Shown here in pieces: positions 1-7,559 of a stretch of 64,000 nt of DNA (positions are counted from its first letter, which is position 1; each line of letters begins with the position of its first letter). The notes beneath the pieces were generated by a model. It was not told the DNA's origin. It searched no databases and worked only from the letters and a program-made list of their open reading frames with translations. This stretch comes from Candidatus Hydrogenedentota bacterium (GTDB taxonomy: Bacteria > Hydrogenedentota > Hydrogenedentia > Hydrogenedentales > SLHB01): positions 124,001 through 188,000 of the forward strand of contig JAKPDK010000182.1 of assembly GCA_029552745.1 (NCBI GenBank), written 5' to 3'. The position numbers and the translations under genes were made by a program.

Positions 1-708
1 GAAAAGCCGTTGGGACGAACGGTGGAGGAATGCCAGGAGGCCGTCCGGGTGGCTCAGAAACATCGCGTAAAACTTTACGTGGGGCATGTGGTACGTTTTT
101 TCCAGGAATTCGAGCGCATCCGGTCTGTGGTGTTGTCAGGGCGGATCGGTAAGGTGGGTTTTGTGAAAACCTACCGGGGCGGTATTTTCCCGCGGGGAGA
201 GGGGCTTTGGTTTCGTGATTATGCCCAAAGTGGGGGTGTTACCCTGGACACGATCATTCACGATTTTGATTGGATTCGCTATATGTGGGGCGACCCGAAA
301 CGAGTTTTTTGTCAGGCGTTGCTACGGGGAGACATCATTGATTACTCGCTGGTCACGTTGCGCATGAAGAACGACGTGCTTGCTCATGTGATTGGGACTT
401 GGGCGCACCCGGGTGGATTTCGCGTAAAAGTGGAGGTTTGTGGCGACAAAGGGATGGTTGGATACGATAGTAACGAGGCGCCTATAGAAAGTATGAAACG
501 GGAATCGGCTGGCGGGCAGCCAGGTATGATCGTGCCGGGTAGTCCTGTTCCGGTGAGTCCGTATCAATTGGAGTGGGAAGACTTTCGGGCTTGGTTAGAA
601 GGTAAGACATCGCCTCGGGTGACAGCCGAAGACGCTGTGTGGGCAGTAAAGATTTCGTTGGCGGCGTTGGAATCCGCCAAAACGAAAGAGCCCGTTGTTT
701 TTAACTGA
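1..708 (+). CDS. Gfo/Idh/MocA family oxidoreductase, 5' truncated
   Basis: The reading frame is open from base 1, so the true start lies upstream of the window. The first visible residues, EKPLG, match the EKP motif at the end of the Rossmann half in Gfo/Idh/MocA NAD(P)-dependent sugar or inositol dehydrogenases; roughly the first 95 residues are missing. The remaining 235 residues give the C-terminal beta-sheet domain, including a DTIIHDFDWIRYMWG stretch in which the His-Asp pair fits the usual catalytic region. The substrate cannot be told from this fragment. The following gene starts 33 bases downstream on the same strand. Confidence 0.88.
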   Translation, partial: EKPLGRTVEECQEAVRVAQKHRVKLYVGHVVRFFQEFERIRSVVLSGRIGKVGFVKTYRGGIFPRGEGLWFRDYAQSGGVTLDTIIHDFDWIRYMWGDPKRVFCQALLRGDIIDYSLVTLRMKNDVLAHVIGTWAHPGGFRVKVEVCGDKGMVGYDSNEAPIESMKRESAGGQPGMIVPGSPVPVSPYQLEWEDFRAWLEGKTSPRVTAEDAVWAVKISLAALESAKTKEPVVFN

Positions 709-741
709 TTTCACTGTGAAATCTGAAGAAAGGAACTCTTT

Positions 742-1539
742 ATGTCGGACGTTGAAACTAATCCATTTCCTGAACGGTCGCAAAGCCCGTCCCGTGGAAA
801 TAATACGTGCCTCATTGTGGGGGGAATAGGCTGTCTGGCGGTTATCTTTTTAGTGATTATTGTTGCCGCTTTGTTGTATTCCGGCACGAAAACAGTGGTA
901 TCGACCTTGGTAGAGCAGTTTACAGATGTGGCGCCGGCGTCTATGCCGGAAGTGGTGTTGACTGCGGAAGAGGTAGATTCTGCTATGCGCCGTTGGGATG
1001 AGTTCAAAAATGCGTTGTTGCAAAATCAGCCAGCGCCTACGCTTGTATTGACGTCTAACGATATCAATGCGCTCATCAAAAACCATCCGGATTGGGCGAT
1101 CGTCAAAGATCAAGCCTATGTAAACATCGAAGGAGATAAGGTTCAGGCGCAGGTTAGCGTCAGCCTGGAACCTTTTTCGACCATTCCTTTGTTTGGGAAG
1201 TATGTCAAAGGTCGGTATTTTAATGGCAAGGCAACGGTGGACGTGTTTGTGCGCAACGGGATGTTGTTTGTCACCGTAGAAGGTGCCGAGGTGAAGGGGC
1301 GGGCGCTTCCCCCAGAGGCGATTGCGGAATTGCGGCAGAAGAACATCGCTGAGGATATCCGCCAAAATCCGAATATCGCGGCAATACTGGACCGTGTCGA
1401 ACGTCTTGAAGTAGCGGACGGAAAAATTACCATTGTTCCTAAGATTGCCTCCGTTCAGACCAATTCACCGGGGGCATCGGAACAAGAGCCAGTTCAGGAA
1501 CCGGCAGCGTCGACTCCGGAACCGGTTTCAGCGTCTTGA
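742..1539 (+). CDS. Membrane-anchored protein of unknown function
   Basis: 265 residues; I do not recognise a named family. A short polar N-terminus (about 22 residues) is followed by one strong hydrophobic segment at residues 23-47 and then a soluble, presumably periplasmic, domain with alternating hydrophobic positions suggesting a beta-rich fold. The last 30 residues are a low-complexity Pro/Glu/Ser tail. The ATG is preceded by AAAGGA at a normal distance. It sits between the oxidoreductase fragment and another exported unknown protein on the same strand, possibly co-transcribed. Confidence 0.75.
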   Translation: MSDVETNPFPERSQSPSRGNNTCLIVGGIGCLAVIFLVIIVAALLYSGTKTVVSTLVEQFTDVAPASMPEVVLTAEEVDSAMRRWDEFKNALLQNQPAPTLVLTSNDINALIKNHPDWAIVKDQAYVNIEGDKVQAQVSVSLEPFSTIPLFGKYVKGRYFNGKATVDVFVRNGMLFVTVEGAEVKGRALPPEAIAELRQKNIAEDIRQNPNIAAILDRVERLEVADGKITIVPKIASVQTNSPGASEQEPVQEPAASTPEPVSAS

Positions 1540-1572
1540 TCGGTCCTCCGAATACGGGGGGAGGAGGTGTAC

Positions 1573-2775
1573 GTGAGACGGCATGCTAGTATGTCAAAGC
1601 AAAAGGTGGGGGGACGTTTTTTTCTGAGTGGGTTCTTGGCTCTTGTGTTGCTATGCCCGCTGTGTCTTGGGGCGCCGCCGCGCGGACAGTTGCAAGACCT
1701 AGTTACTTTCCAAGGTGATGGGTTTTCGCTAACGTATCCCTCCAGTTGGTTGCCGCTTAATGAAATTTGGGAAACGTATCAATTCCGCGAAGATCCCTTC
1801 CTGCACGCACAAGAGATTTGGGGAGTTGCTGACCCGGGCAGTCGGACGCGATGGGAAAAATACACGACGGCGGTGCATGTCCTGCGACGACAGATGCCGA
1901 CCGGACAGACCTTGAGAGATGTCTTTCATGCCACGTATGCGGCGATGCCCGAATCTTGTGCTGTCTTGTATGAGTCTGAGAGTGAGCTTCATGGGTTGCC
2001 AGTCTTGGAAAAGTCGTACAAACGTCCGCGTGGGGAATCTTGGTACCAATTTCGTGATATTTGGATAAACAAAGGCGGCACGATTTACATCATTTCTTGT
2101 CAGGTGTTGCCTCAAGGATTTCAGGATGCCAATCGGGCATTCAGCGTTATTCTCTCGAGCTTTTTCTTTGGGGAACCCCCTTCTCAGGAGGAACATTCCG
2201 GAAATGGCGCTAGTCAACCGCCCCGTTTGGAGGATATTCCGGATGGGAGGGATGTCAGCGTAGGAGGAGCTCCCCCCGAGTATACGTTTCGTTCGCTATG
2301 GAAGAGGGCATTGGTTGGCGCTCAACAATGGGAACCTGACGCGTACTTGGTATATGCCTGCGGGGAATATTTAAACGATCAGGGAGTGCCCTCGTCATGG
2401 ACCATCGTCTTTTGCTCCCGCAAGGCAAAAAAAGCTTGGCTCTGTCTCACGATTGACCCCTGGGGAAAAATCAGCGACACTTCCAAAGGCACCGGTTCTC
2501 CGCCGGGCGTTTTGGAATATGCTTCAGAGGCGCTCGCGGCTGCAAGACCTGTCCCTGCCGACCTTTTGGACAGCGACATGCTTTCGAAGCGCGCCATGAA
2601 AGCCGTGGAGGAGCGGTTTGGCATTGCGAGTCCTTGGGACCCTAAAACCATCGTATTGTGGGACAAGAATCAGTCACGAGCGGTCTGGATTTATCGATTT
2701 CGCACGGCAAAGGGGGATGCGTTCAAGGAGTTGCGTTTCGATGCGCGTACGGGTGCGGCGCTAAAAAACCCGTGA
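1573..2775 (+). CDS. Exported protein of unknown function
   Basis: About 400 residues. Candidate starts are GTG 1573, five bases after the strong GAGGAGGT at 1561-1568, and ATG 1591; the first is better placed for the ribosome. A signal peptide is visible (basic start, Leu/Val-rich core, then LCLGA before the mature part). The mature protein begins with a segment containing 'FSLTYPSSW', as in PsbP/DUF1795-like lipoprotein domains, but the match is weak. The C-terminal half has a PepSY-like pattern (a repeated '...AVEERFG...' helix and 'LRFDARTG' strand), also only suggestive. It converges with the nucleoside hydrolase gene, with 22 bases between the stops. Confidence 0.7.
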   Translation: MRRHASMSKQKVGGRFFLSGFLALVLLCPLCLGAPPRGQLQDLVTFQGDGFSLTYPSSWLPLNEIWETYQFREDPFLHAQEIWGVADPGSRTRWEKYTTAVHVLRRQMPTGQTLRDVFHATYAAMPESCAVLYESESELHGLPVLEKSYKRPRGESWYQFRDIWINKGGTIYIISCQVLPQGFQDANRAFSVILSSFFFGEPPSQEEHSGNGASQPPRLEDIPDGRDVSVGGAPPEYTFRSLWKRALVGAQQWEPDAYLVYACGEYLNDQGVPSSWTIVFCSRKAKKAWLCLTIDPWGKISDTSKGTGSPPGVLEYASEALAAARPVPADLLDSDMLSKRAMKAVEERFGIASPWDPKTIVLWDKNQSRAVWIYRFRTAKGDAFKELRFDARTGAALKNP

Positions 2776-2797
2776 AGTCTTCAGATTGGGGAACATA

Positions 2798-3745
2798 TCA
2801 GTACCCCGAAAGCCCTTCCGTCAAAGATTTTACGAGCAGGTCTTCGAAGGCATCTCGATTTTTGAAACGCAGGGCGCAACGGACGGGTCTGCCTGATTCA
2901 TCGGGAACAGTTGTGCCTTTATCATCTATACGCAATCGAATTGTTTCCACCTCACACAATTCTTCGCTAAAGGTGAGATACGCCGCAACGGTGTCAAATA
3001 GAATACTGCTGGCGTCGGGTGGATTTTGATTGCGGATGTCCCACATCTCGTAATTCTCGATAACGGTTTTTGCGCGTGGTGCGAGAGAATTCTTCACCTT
3101 TGCATATCGTTCCCCTTGCAGCCTTAGGGTGCCGCAAATATCTAATGGCGCCATGGTAATTTCCCACGGAGCGGCGAACACCGCCCGAGCGGCTTCGATA
3201 TCCTTATAGACGTTGTACTCGGGCACGCCGCCCGGTTTTCCGTCGTACCCAATATATACGCTGCCTGCCATGGTTACGACTCGCGCCTTTTTTGCTATGG
3301 ATGGATCGCGTTGGAGTGCTGCCAATAAATTGGTCTGAGGGCCGATGACGCAAAGCGTCACATTTTCCTGCGCCTTTTGAATGTGGTCGATCATGGCTTG
3401 GATGCCGTCTTGGTATATCTTGCCAGGATATTTTTCCAACGAATAGTCACCCAGCCATGCCGCCTGATGGATTCGTCGTTCGCTCGTTTTCTTGCCCACA
3501 CCAATGGGGATATCGGTGCGTCCCATGTGCTCTAAGATCTTGGCAACCAGGCGCGTTTTGGTGGGGGTATCGTCGGATGCGGTGACGATCAGTTTAAGAT
3601 CGACCTGCGGACAACCAAGCAACATGCCCAATGCCCAGGTGTCGTCTATATCATCGCCAAGGTCGGTATCGAGAATAACGGGTACCGGTGCTTGAAACGC
3701 TGCCAGAACCAAAGGAAACGGAAACAAGATAGACATACTTCGCAT
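2798..3745 (-). CDS. Inosine-uridine preferring nucleoside hydrolase family protein, exported
   Basis: 315 residues. After a short hydrophobic N-terminus that looks like a signal peptide comes DTDLGDDIDD at residues 26-35, the calcium-binding aspartate cluster of the IunH/nucleoside hydrolase fold, here with extra aspartates. 'LCVIGPQTNLLAAL' fits the family's conserved TxxGPLTNLA segment, and 'MAPLDICGTLR' fits the region carrying the metal ligand before the last helices. The family cleaves the N-glycosidic bond of ribonucleosides. The signal peptide suggests periplasmic action. A second, more divergent member is at 14845. Confidence 0.88.
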   Translation of the reverse strand: MRSMSILFPFPLVLAAFQAPVPVILDTDLGDDIDDTWALGMLLGCPQVDLKLIVTASDDTPTKTRLVAKILEHMGRTDIPIGVGKKTSERRIHQAAWLGDYSLEKYPGKIYQDGIQAMIDHIQKAQENVTLCVIGPQTNLLAALQRDPSIAKKARVVTMAGSVYIGYDGKPGGVPEYNVYKDIEAARAVFAAPWEITMAPLDICGTLRLQGERYAKVKNSLAPRAKTVIENYEMWDIRNQNPPDASSILFDTVAAYLTFSEELCEVETIRLRIDDKGTTVPDESGRPVRCALRFKNRDAFEDLLVKSLTEGLSGY

Positions 3746-3860
3746 GGGTGAATCTCCTTGTCAACAGGGGCTAGAATACAAGATAAACCGTACACAGACA
3801 AGTAGGCTCCGCCGGAAGCGAAGTCAGAGGTTTTTCAAGTGAAAGTTGCGAAACGATAAG

Positions 3861-3959
3861 ATGAACACGAGTTGGACATACTATCTTTACGTTGGCGTCT
3901 TGACGGGGGTGCTTGTTCTTTGGGCGATTATTGCTTTTTCCAACGACGATGAATCGTGA
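3861..3959 (+). CDS. 32-residue single-span membrane protein (hypothetical)
   Basis: A short frame from ATG 3861 to TGA 3957-3959. The product has a Tyr/Thr-rich start, one continuous hydrophobic segment (about residues 7-26, Val/Leu/Ile/Gly with Trp near the end) and an acidic C-terminus (NDDES). That layout is typical of real single-pass small proteins. No strong ribosome binding site is visible, which weakens the call. It ends five bases before the stop of the convergent zinc-ribbon gene. Confidence 0.45.
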   Translation: MNTSWTYYLYVGVLTGVLVLWAIIAFSNDDES

Positions 3960-3964
3960 ACTTT

Positions 3965-4339
3965 CTAACTAAGGTCGGTTTCGTCCGGAGTTTTAGGCTG
4001 GGAGAAACCTAAAGAACGTAAAAAACCGTCAATATTGATCTGGTCGGGGTCAACGCCTTGTTCCGGGTGGAAACGTAAAGGATTGCGGATGTAAATTCTC
4101 TGACAGGAGGGACAAAGGTCGAGTTCGAAGCTCTTGTAAACGCTTTCCTCGATTTCTTGTGGGTCTTTGTTTCGTAAACGCTCTATTAGTTCAAGAATTT
4201 CCTCCCGATGATCCCGTACGAGGTCCATGAGACTGACTTCCAGTTCATCATACGCTGCGCGGACCTCGATTTTCACCGTGTAGCGTAGATCTCCCTTGTG
4301 CATTTCTTTTCCGCAACCATCGCACCGGAAAGTCATCAT
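3965..4339 (-). CDS. Zinc-ribbon protein of unknown function
   Basis: About 124 residues from ATG 4339, chosen because GGAG lies nine bases upstream; an in-frame TTG at 4354 is the only longer alternative. Two CxxC pairs, CDGC near the N-terminus and CPSC in the last third, are placed to bind one zinc ion. Between them is a helical acidic segment (DLVRDHREEILELIERL). No enzymatic motif is visible. Terminator-type hairpin 4499-4528 separates it from the small-peptide operon on the same strand, so it is probably transcribed separately. Confidence 0.75.
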   Translation of the reverse strand: MMTFRCDGCGKEMHKGDLRYTVKIEVRAAYDELEVSLMDLVRDHREEILELIERLRNKDPQEIEESVYKSFELDLCPSCQRIYIRNPLRFHPEQGVDPDQINIDGFLRSLGFSQPKTPDETDLS

Positions 4340-4498
4340 CCTGGCTGTCTCCAAAATAGGAACGCATTAGCCAATTGGACTAGTATACCATGACTTCACG
4401 GGCATTTTCTGCTGTTATTTTCTGCTCACGAACATTCCCTATAACGGGACAATCATTACAACAGGACGACGTGTGTAAGCGATTGGCGCGTTGTAAAG

Positions 4499-4528
4499 AA
4501 AAAAGGCGGCTGAAGTTTCAGCCGCCTT
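4499..4528 (-). terminator. Rho-independent terminator of the small-peptide operon
   Basis: Read on the minus strand: a nearly perfect stem (AAGGCGGCTGAA paired with TTCAGCCGCCTT, bases 4503-4528) followed directly by six T's (4504-4499). It lies 16 bases after the stop codon of the last peptide gene (4545), so it most likely ends that operon's transcript. Confidence 0.9.
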
Positions 4529-4544
4529 CCGGAATTCACACGGC

Positions 4545-4706
4545 TTAGGATGCGCCGTTTTGTCCGCCTTTCCCCTTGTCGGCGGTAAGGTTCAAGATGA
4601 ATCCGAACACTTGGTCGAGCAGACCGGAGATATCTCCAGCGGTCAAACCCAAATCGTCTCCGTTGTCTTCGGCCTTTCTTAAGGTAATTCTTTTGACATG
4701 CTTCAT
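4545..4706 (-). CDS. Small peptide P1 of tandem four-gene family (53 aa)
   Basis: I recognise no named family. It begins MKHVKRITLRKA, the 12-residue block shared by all four tandem genes (consensus M-[KS]-H-[ILV]-x-[KR]-[VIL]-T). An acidic linker (EDNGDDLG), a hydrophobic amphipathic helix-like stretch (about residues 25-41, containing GLLDQVFGFILNL) and a Gly/Lys-rich tail (KGKGGQNGAS) follow. The helix and KGKG tail are also seen in P4, with about nine identities over 22 aligned positions. The start has AAAGGAG eight bases upstream. It is the last gene of the operon, followed by a terminator. The role is unknown; a precursor-peptide (leader plus variable core) or secreted signalling peptide are possibilities. 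Confidence 0.82.
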   Translation of the reverse strand: MKHVKRITLRKAEDNGDDLGLTAGDISGLLDQVFGFILNLTADKGKGGQNGAS

Positions 4707-4794
4707 ACTTTCTTCTCCTTTCTTTTCTCTTGTTGCAACGTTAGGACACCTTCTTGAAAATGCACCTTCTTAAAAACCTCGTCAAAGATGTCGA

Positions 4795-4902
4795 CTATTT
4801 TTTCAAAGGTAACATATCCGTAAGCTCATAACCGATATTCACAATTTCATCTTCAGATGGAATCTGTGCCTTTTTTACGGTAACTTTTTTCAAATGTTTC
4901 AT
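4795..4902 (-). CDS. Small peptide P2 of tandem family (35 aa, possibly frameshifted)
   Basis: It begins MKHLKKVTVKKA, the family block, preceded by AAAAGGAG ten bases upstream. In frame 0 it stops after 35 residues at TTG AAA AAA TAG. In the -1 frame, the sequence continues directly after the six A's as IVDIFDEVFKKVHFQEG and 14 more residues, ending in a TGA that overlaps the ATG of P1. The -1 extension resembles the amphipathic helix of P1 (ISGLLDQVFGFIL). So the intact gene may be 66 residues, with the break caused by slippage on the A-run, a real one-base deletion, or an assembly error. The 35-residue form is what the given sequence encodes. Confidence 0.72.
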   Translation of the reverse strand: MKHLKKVTVKKAQIPSEDEIVNIGYELTDMLPLKK

Positions 4903-4991
4903 CTTTCATTGTCTCCTTTTGCCCGTATGGCTTTAAAACCCGCGGCAACGCTCAAGTGATTCCCCGGGTTCTACTATTGTGAGGCGCCTGA

Positions 4992-5135
4992 TTAACTCAT
5001 GGAAGGCTGCTTCTTATCCATCAGCTCCAAGAACATTGCCGTGATTTCGCATTCCTGACAGGATGTACCTTGTACTTCTTCAAGCGGGAGTTCATAAACT
5101 GCCTTTTTCACCGTAACTTTATGAATATGACTCAT
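4992..5135 (-). CDS. Small peptide P3 of tandem family (47 aa, with CxxC)
   Basis: It begins MSHIHKVTVKKA, nearly identical to P2 over positions 5-12. An acidic middle part (VYELPLEEVQG), a CQEC pair at residues 26-29, and a short helix-like segment (EITAMFLELMDKK) follow. It is the only member with cysteines in the read frame. AAAGGAG stands 11 bases before the ATG. The gap to the next gene (P2) is 89 bases, close to the 83 and 88 bases at the other two junctions, suggesting origin by tandem duplication of a unit. Function unknown. Confidence 0.82.
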   Translation of the reverse strand: MSHIHKVTVKKAVYELPLEEVQGTSCQECEITAMFLELMDKKQPSMS

Positions 5136-5218
5136 TCTATTTATCTCTCCTTTCTGCGTCTATTTTTTGGATACTTACGTTATGGTACCTACAAATACCT
5201 GTTTGCAAAGTTTTGAGA

Positions 5219-5389
5219 TTATGTGGTCGTTCCGCTGGTGCTGTTCCCTTTTCCTTTCGCGGAAACCAGGTTGATATAAAAGGTTGTTAAAGTGGATAAA
5301 AGCGTGTTCATAGCTTGAAGGCGGACGGTGTCTTCGTCGTATTCATATTGCGCTAACTGAATGGCGGTCAATTTCTTGATGTGTGACAC
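5219..5389 (-). CDS. Small peptide P4 of tandem family (56 aa), GTG start
   Basis: First gene of the operon. The GTG start at 5389 is chosen because it aligns exactly with the initiator of the other three (SHIKKLT follows) and has GAGGAG about ten bases upstream. The rest has an acidic segment (YEYDEDT), a hydrophobic helix-like stretch (NTLLSTLTTFYINL) and a KGKG plus Ser/Thr/Gly tail (NSTSGTTT). The helix and KGKG align with P1, so P1 and P4 are the closest pair over full length. A TATAAT box lies 40 bases upstream. No processing or export gene is adjacent. Confidence 0.8.
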   Translation of the reverse strand: MSHIKKLTAIQLAQYEYDEDTVRLQAMNTLLSTLTTFYINLVSAKGKGNSTSGTTT

Positions 5390-5429
5390 GACACAAACGC
5401 TCCTCTTTCCTCGATCGGTCCTGCCTACT

Positions 5430-5458
5430 ATTATACACTTCTTGGCGAAAAAGTGTTA
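5430..5458 (-). promoter_or_regulatory. Promoter and possible operator of the small-peptide operon
   Basis: On the minus strand a perfect TATAAT (5435-5430) is placed for a start near 5423, about 34 bases before the GTG of P4. No good -35 is found at 17 bases (TAACAC). Instead an inverted repeat, ACACTT/AAGTGT (5435-5440 and 5451-5456), spans the spacer. A poor -35 with a palindrome over the spacer is common at activator- or repressor-controlled promoters; the regulator is unknown. Confidence 0.55.
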
Positions 5459-5581
5459 CAAGATGTGGTATCTTCGGCAGTTTTTCTCATGTTAGGTTGA
5501 GGGATTGAAGAGAGTATTTTCCATGAAGGTCATGAAGGGAAAGGCACCGACGCGAAGCGTCATAGGTAGGTTTGATCTTAT

Positions 5582-5612
5582 CCCCCCTTTATCCCCCCGC
5601 ACGCGGGGGGAT
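5582..5612. repeat. GC-rich hairpin cassette (copy near 5.6 kb)
   Basis: A perfect palindromic hairpin CCCCCCGC-ACGC-GGGGGG in ordinary intergenic DNA, related to copies at 45291 and 61330 that carry CCCCCGCGTGCG. As at those sites, 'gggctgaacc' follows (near 5682) and a copy of the dispersed 140-bp repeat lies just downstream. Confidence 0.6.
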
Positions 5613-5723
5613 GGCTCCCCAAAGTGTTGTTCTTTTGTCATACCTTCTTACTTCCTCCGCATGCCGTGGGGGACACAGGGAGGGCTGAACCCTTCGCAGG
5701 GGATTGAAAACTGTCCCAGTGCT

Positions 5724-5870
5724 GTCATTGCGAGGAGCCCCGCAGGGGCGACGCGGCAATCCCCTTGGGTATCCGGAGATTACGCCGTTCCTTGTACCCA
5801 GTCCTGTTGCGCTGCGCGCTCGAGGGGATTGCTTCTTTGCTTTGGGCGATTGCTTCTCGCAATGGCAACC
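5724..5870. repeat. Dispersed ~140-bp inverted-end repeat, copy 1
   Basis: It begins GTCATTGCGAGGAGC and ends TCTCGCAATGGCAAC, an inverted match. Inside are GCAATCCCC near the left end and GGGGATTGC near the right, a second inverted pair. It codes for nothing convincing. It fills much of the 550-base gap between the peptide operon promoter and the TIGR02757 gene. The same element, better preserved, recurs at 18332, 24106, 43585, 45421 and 61430. Confidence 0.8.
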
Positions 5871-5939
5871 GGGCGTATAAGTCCTGGCTTACCTCCTCGA
5901 TGGAGTGCCAAATGTTTGTGATGTTATGCACAAGATAGA

Positions 5940-6749
5940 ATGGGCCTCATTATGTATCGATTTCGAAAAGTCATGCTAGAAAGACTTAAGGTCGTATTTG
6001 AGGATTTGCGAACGAAGTACCACCGTGCTGAAGAGACCCGGCACGACCCCGTGCAGTTTGTCCGTCTCTTTTCCGTTCCCTCTGATAGGGAAATTGTGGG
6101 GCTTTTGGCTTCCTCGTTGGCTTTTGGGTCCGTGAAACAAATCATTCGTGCCACGAGCGATGTCTTGGTTAGGATGGACGGCTCGCCTACCTCCTTTTGT
6201 TCGCAAGATTTTCGAACCATAGATAGATGCTTGAAAGGTTTTTCGTACCGCTTTGTCTGCAGCCGTGAACTGGCGGAACTGCTGTATGCTACCGGACGAA
6301 TTCGAGAGTCATATGGTTCTTTACGTGCGTGTTTTTGTGAATATCTCCGCGAAAATGACGAAAATACTGAAAATGCGTTGCGTCAGTTTGTCCTGGTTCT
6401 AAGAAAATTAGGTAAAATGTCTGACAATTTTCTTGTTCCTACTCCATATTCGAAGAGTCCTTGCAAGCGGATGAATCTGTTCTTGCGATGGATGGTGCGA
6501 AAAGATGAAGTTGACCCCGGAGGATGGGAGGGAATACCGCGTTGGAAATTAATTGTTCCCTTGGATACCCATATATACAGAATGGGAATCGCCTGTGGCA
6601 TGACGAAACGCCGCGTTCCAGACGGGAAGACGGCGTTAGAAATAACGTCGTTTCTTAGGGCGATTTCGCAGGATGATCCACTTCGTTACGATTTTGCTCT
6701 GGTACGTTTTGGTGTAACGGGGGGTAACTGGCGGGATATATTGCGATAG
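5940..6749 (+). CDS. TIGR02757 family protein
   Basis: 269 residues. The C-terminal part, with 'LIVPLDTHIYRMG', 'KTALEITSFLRAI' and 'DPLRYDFALVRFGVT', matches the conserved signature of the TIGR02757/DUF2400 family of bacterial proteins of unknown function, which look like diverged helix-hairpin-helix DNA glycosylases. Length agrees with the family (about 230-270). ATG 5940 and ATG 5952 are both possible; neither has a clear ribosome site. A short hairpin follows at 6760-6778 without a T-run on this strand. Confidence 0.85.
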   Translation: MGLIMYRFRKVMLERLKVVFEDLRTKYHRAEETRHDPVQFVRLFSVPSDREIVGLLASSLAFGSVKQIIRATSDVLVRMDGSPTSFCSQDFRTIDRCLKGFSYRFVCSRELAELLYATGRIRESYGSLRACFCEYLRENDENTENALRQFVLVLRKLGKMSDNFLVPTPYSKSPCKRMNLFLRWMVRKDEVDPGGWEGIPRWKLIVPLDTHIYRMGIACGMTKRRVPDGKTALEITSFLRAISQDDPLRYDFALVRFGVTGGNWRDILR

Positions 6750-6836
6750 GAAAAAGCTTCCAAGGATGGACTCCTTGGGGCATAGCAAACGGTAGTAAAC
6801 ATAAGTAGTAACATGCGAAGAAGGAGGTAACGAATT

Positions 6837-7433
6837 ATGACCACACTTGTAACCAGTAAAGCACCGGAATTCACAGCTATGACGGTAATGCCGGACAATA
6901 CCATTGCTCCGAAGTCATTATCCGATTTGCGGGGTGGCAAATATGCCATCTTGTTCTTCTATCCTTTGGACTTCACGTTTGTATGTCCTTCGGAGATCAT
7001 TGCGTTTGATCAGAAACTTCCGGAATTTAAGAAACGTAACTGCGAGGTGATCGGTGTATCGGTGGATTCCCATTACACACATTTGGCTTGGAAAAATACG
7101 CCGGTTGAGAAGGGCGGTATTGGGAACATTCAGTATCCGCTGGTGTCTGACTTGTCAAAGAAGATCTCTCAAGATTACGGCGTATTGTTTAATAATGAAG
7201 TAGCGCTGCGTGGTTTGTTCTTGATTGACAAAGAAGGCATTGTGCGACATGCGCTGATTAACGATCTCCCGCTTGGCCGCAATGTGGATGAGGCGCTGCG
7301 TATGCTAGAGGCGCTCCAATTTACAGAGAAACATGGGGAGGTTTGTCCTGCGAACTGGAAAGAAGGCGAAGAGGGAATGAAGCCCACCCCCGAAGGTGTC
7401 GCCGAGTACCTAAGCAAGCACGCCAAATCGTAA
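6837..7433 (+). CDS. Typical 2-Cys peroxiredoxin (AhpC/Prx1 type)
   Basis: 198 residues reducing hydrogen peroxide and organic hydroperoxides in the cytoplasm. The peroxidatic cysteine is Cys50 in 'DFTFVCPSE', and the resolving cysteine is Cys170 in 'GEVCPANW', the pair expected of a typical 2-Cys enzyme. Length fits the family. AAGGAGGT lies at a good distance before the ATG, implying high expression. It is a single-gene unit: upstream TIGR02757 ends 87 bases before, and a terminator follows at 7488. The electron donor is not encoded nearby. Confidence 0.95.
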   Translation: MTTLVTSKAPEFTAMTVMPDNTIAPKSLSDLRGGKYAILFFYPLDFTFVCPSEIIAFDQKLPEFKKRNCEVIGVSVDSHYTHLAWKNTPVEKGGIGNIQYPLVSDLSKKISQDYGVLFNNEVALRGLFLIDKEGIVRHALINDLPLGRNVDEALRMLEALQFTEKHGEVCPANWKEGEEGMKPTPEGVAEYLSKHAKS

Positions 7434-7487
7434 GACAGTTTCAGAGATTTTTCAACACACCCGATATCTTTCTCGAGGTGGAAGAGC

Positions 7488-7514
7488 CGATCCGTTTCCG
7501 GGTCGGCCTTTTCT
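7488..7514 (+). terminator. Rho-independent terminator after the peroxiredoxin gene
   Basis: GCCGATCC (7488-7495) pairs with GGGTCGGC (7502-7509), with a six-base loop and CTTTTCTGTTT after it. It lies 55 bases past the stop codon, in the convergent gap with the flippase-like gene. Confidence 0.8.
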
Positions 7515-7559
7515 GTTTGAATCGGTAGTTAAAGAGGTGCTTTCTCTGGGACGGTGCGT

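Noticed and set aside
4992-5135. -1 frame extension after P3 (about 26 codons)
   Set aside because: The open stretch is no longer than expected by chance, there is no homopolymer slip site, and it does not resemble the helices of P1, P2 or P4.
5505-5921. 138-residue plus-strand ORF between the peptide promoter and the TIGR02757 gene
   Set aside because: It reads through the GC hairpin and copy 1 of the dispersed repeat, and its composition (Pro/Arg/Cys-rich) is that of translated repeat DNA.
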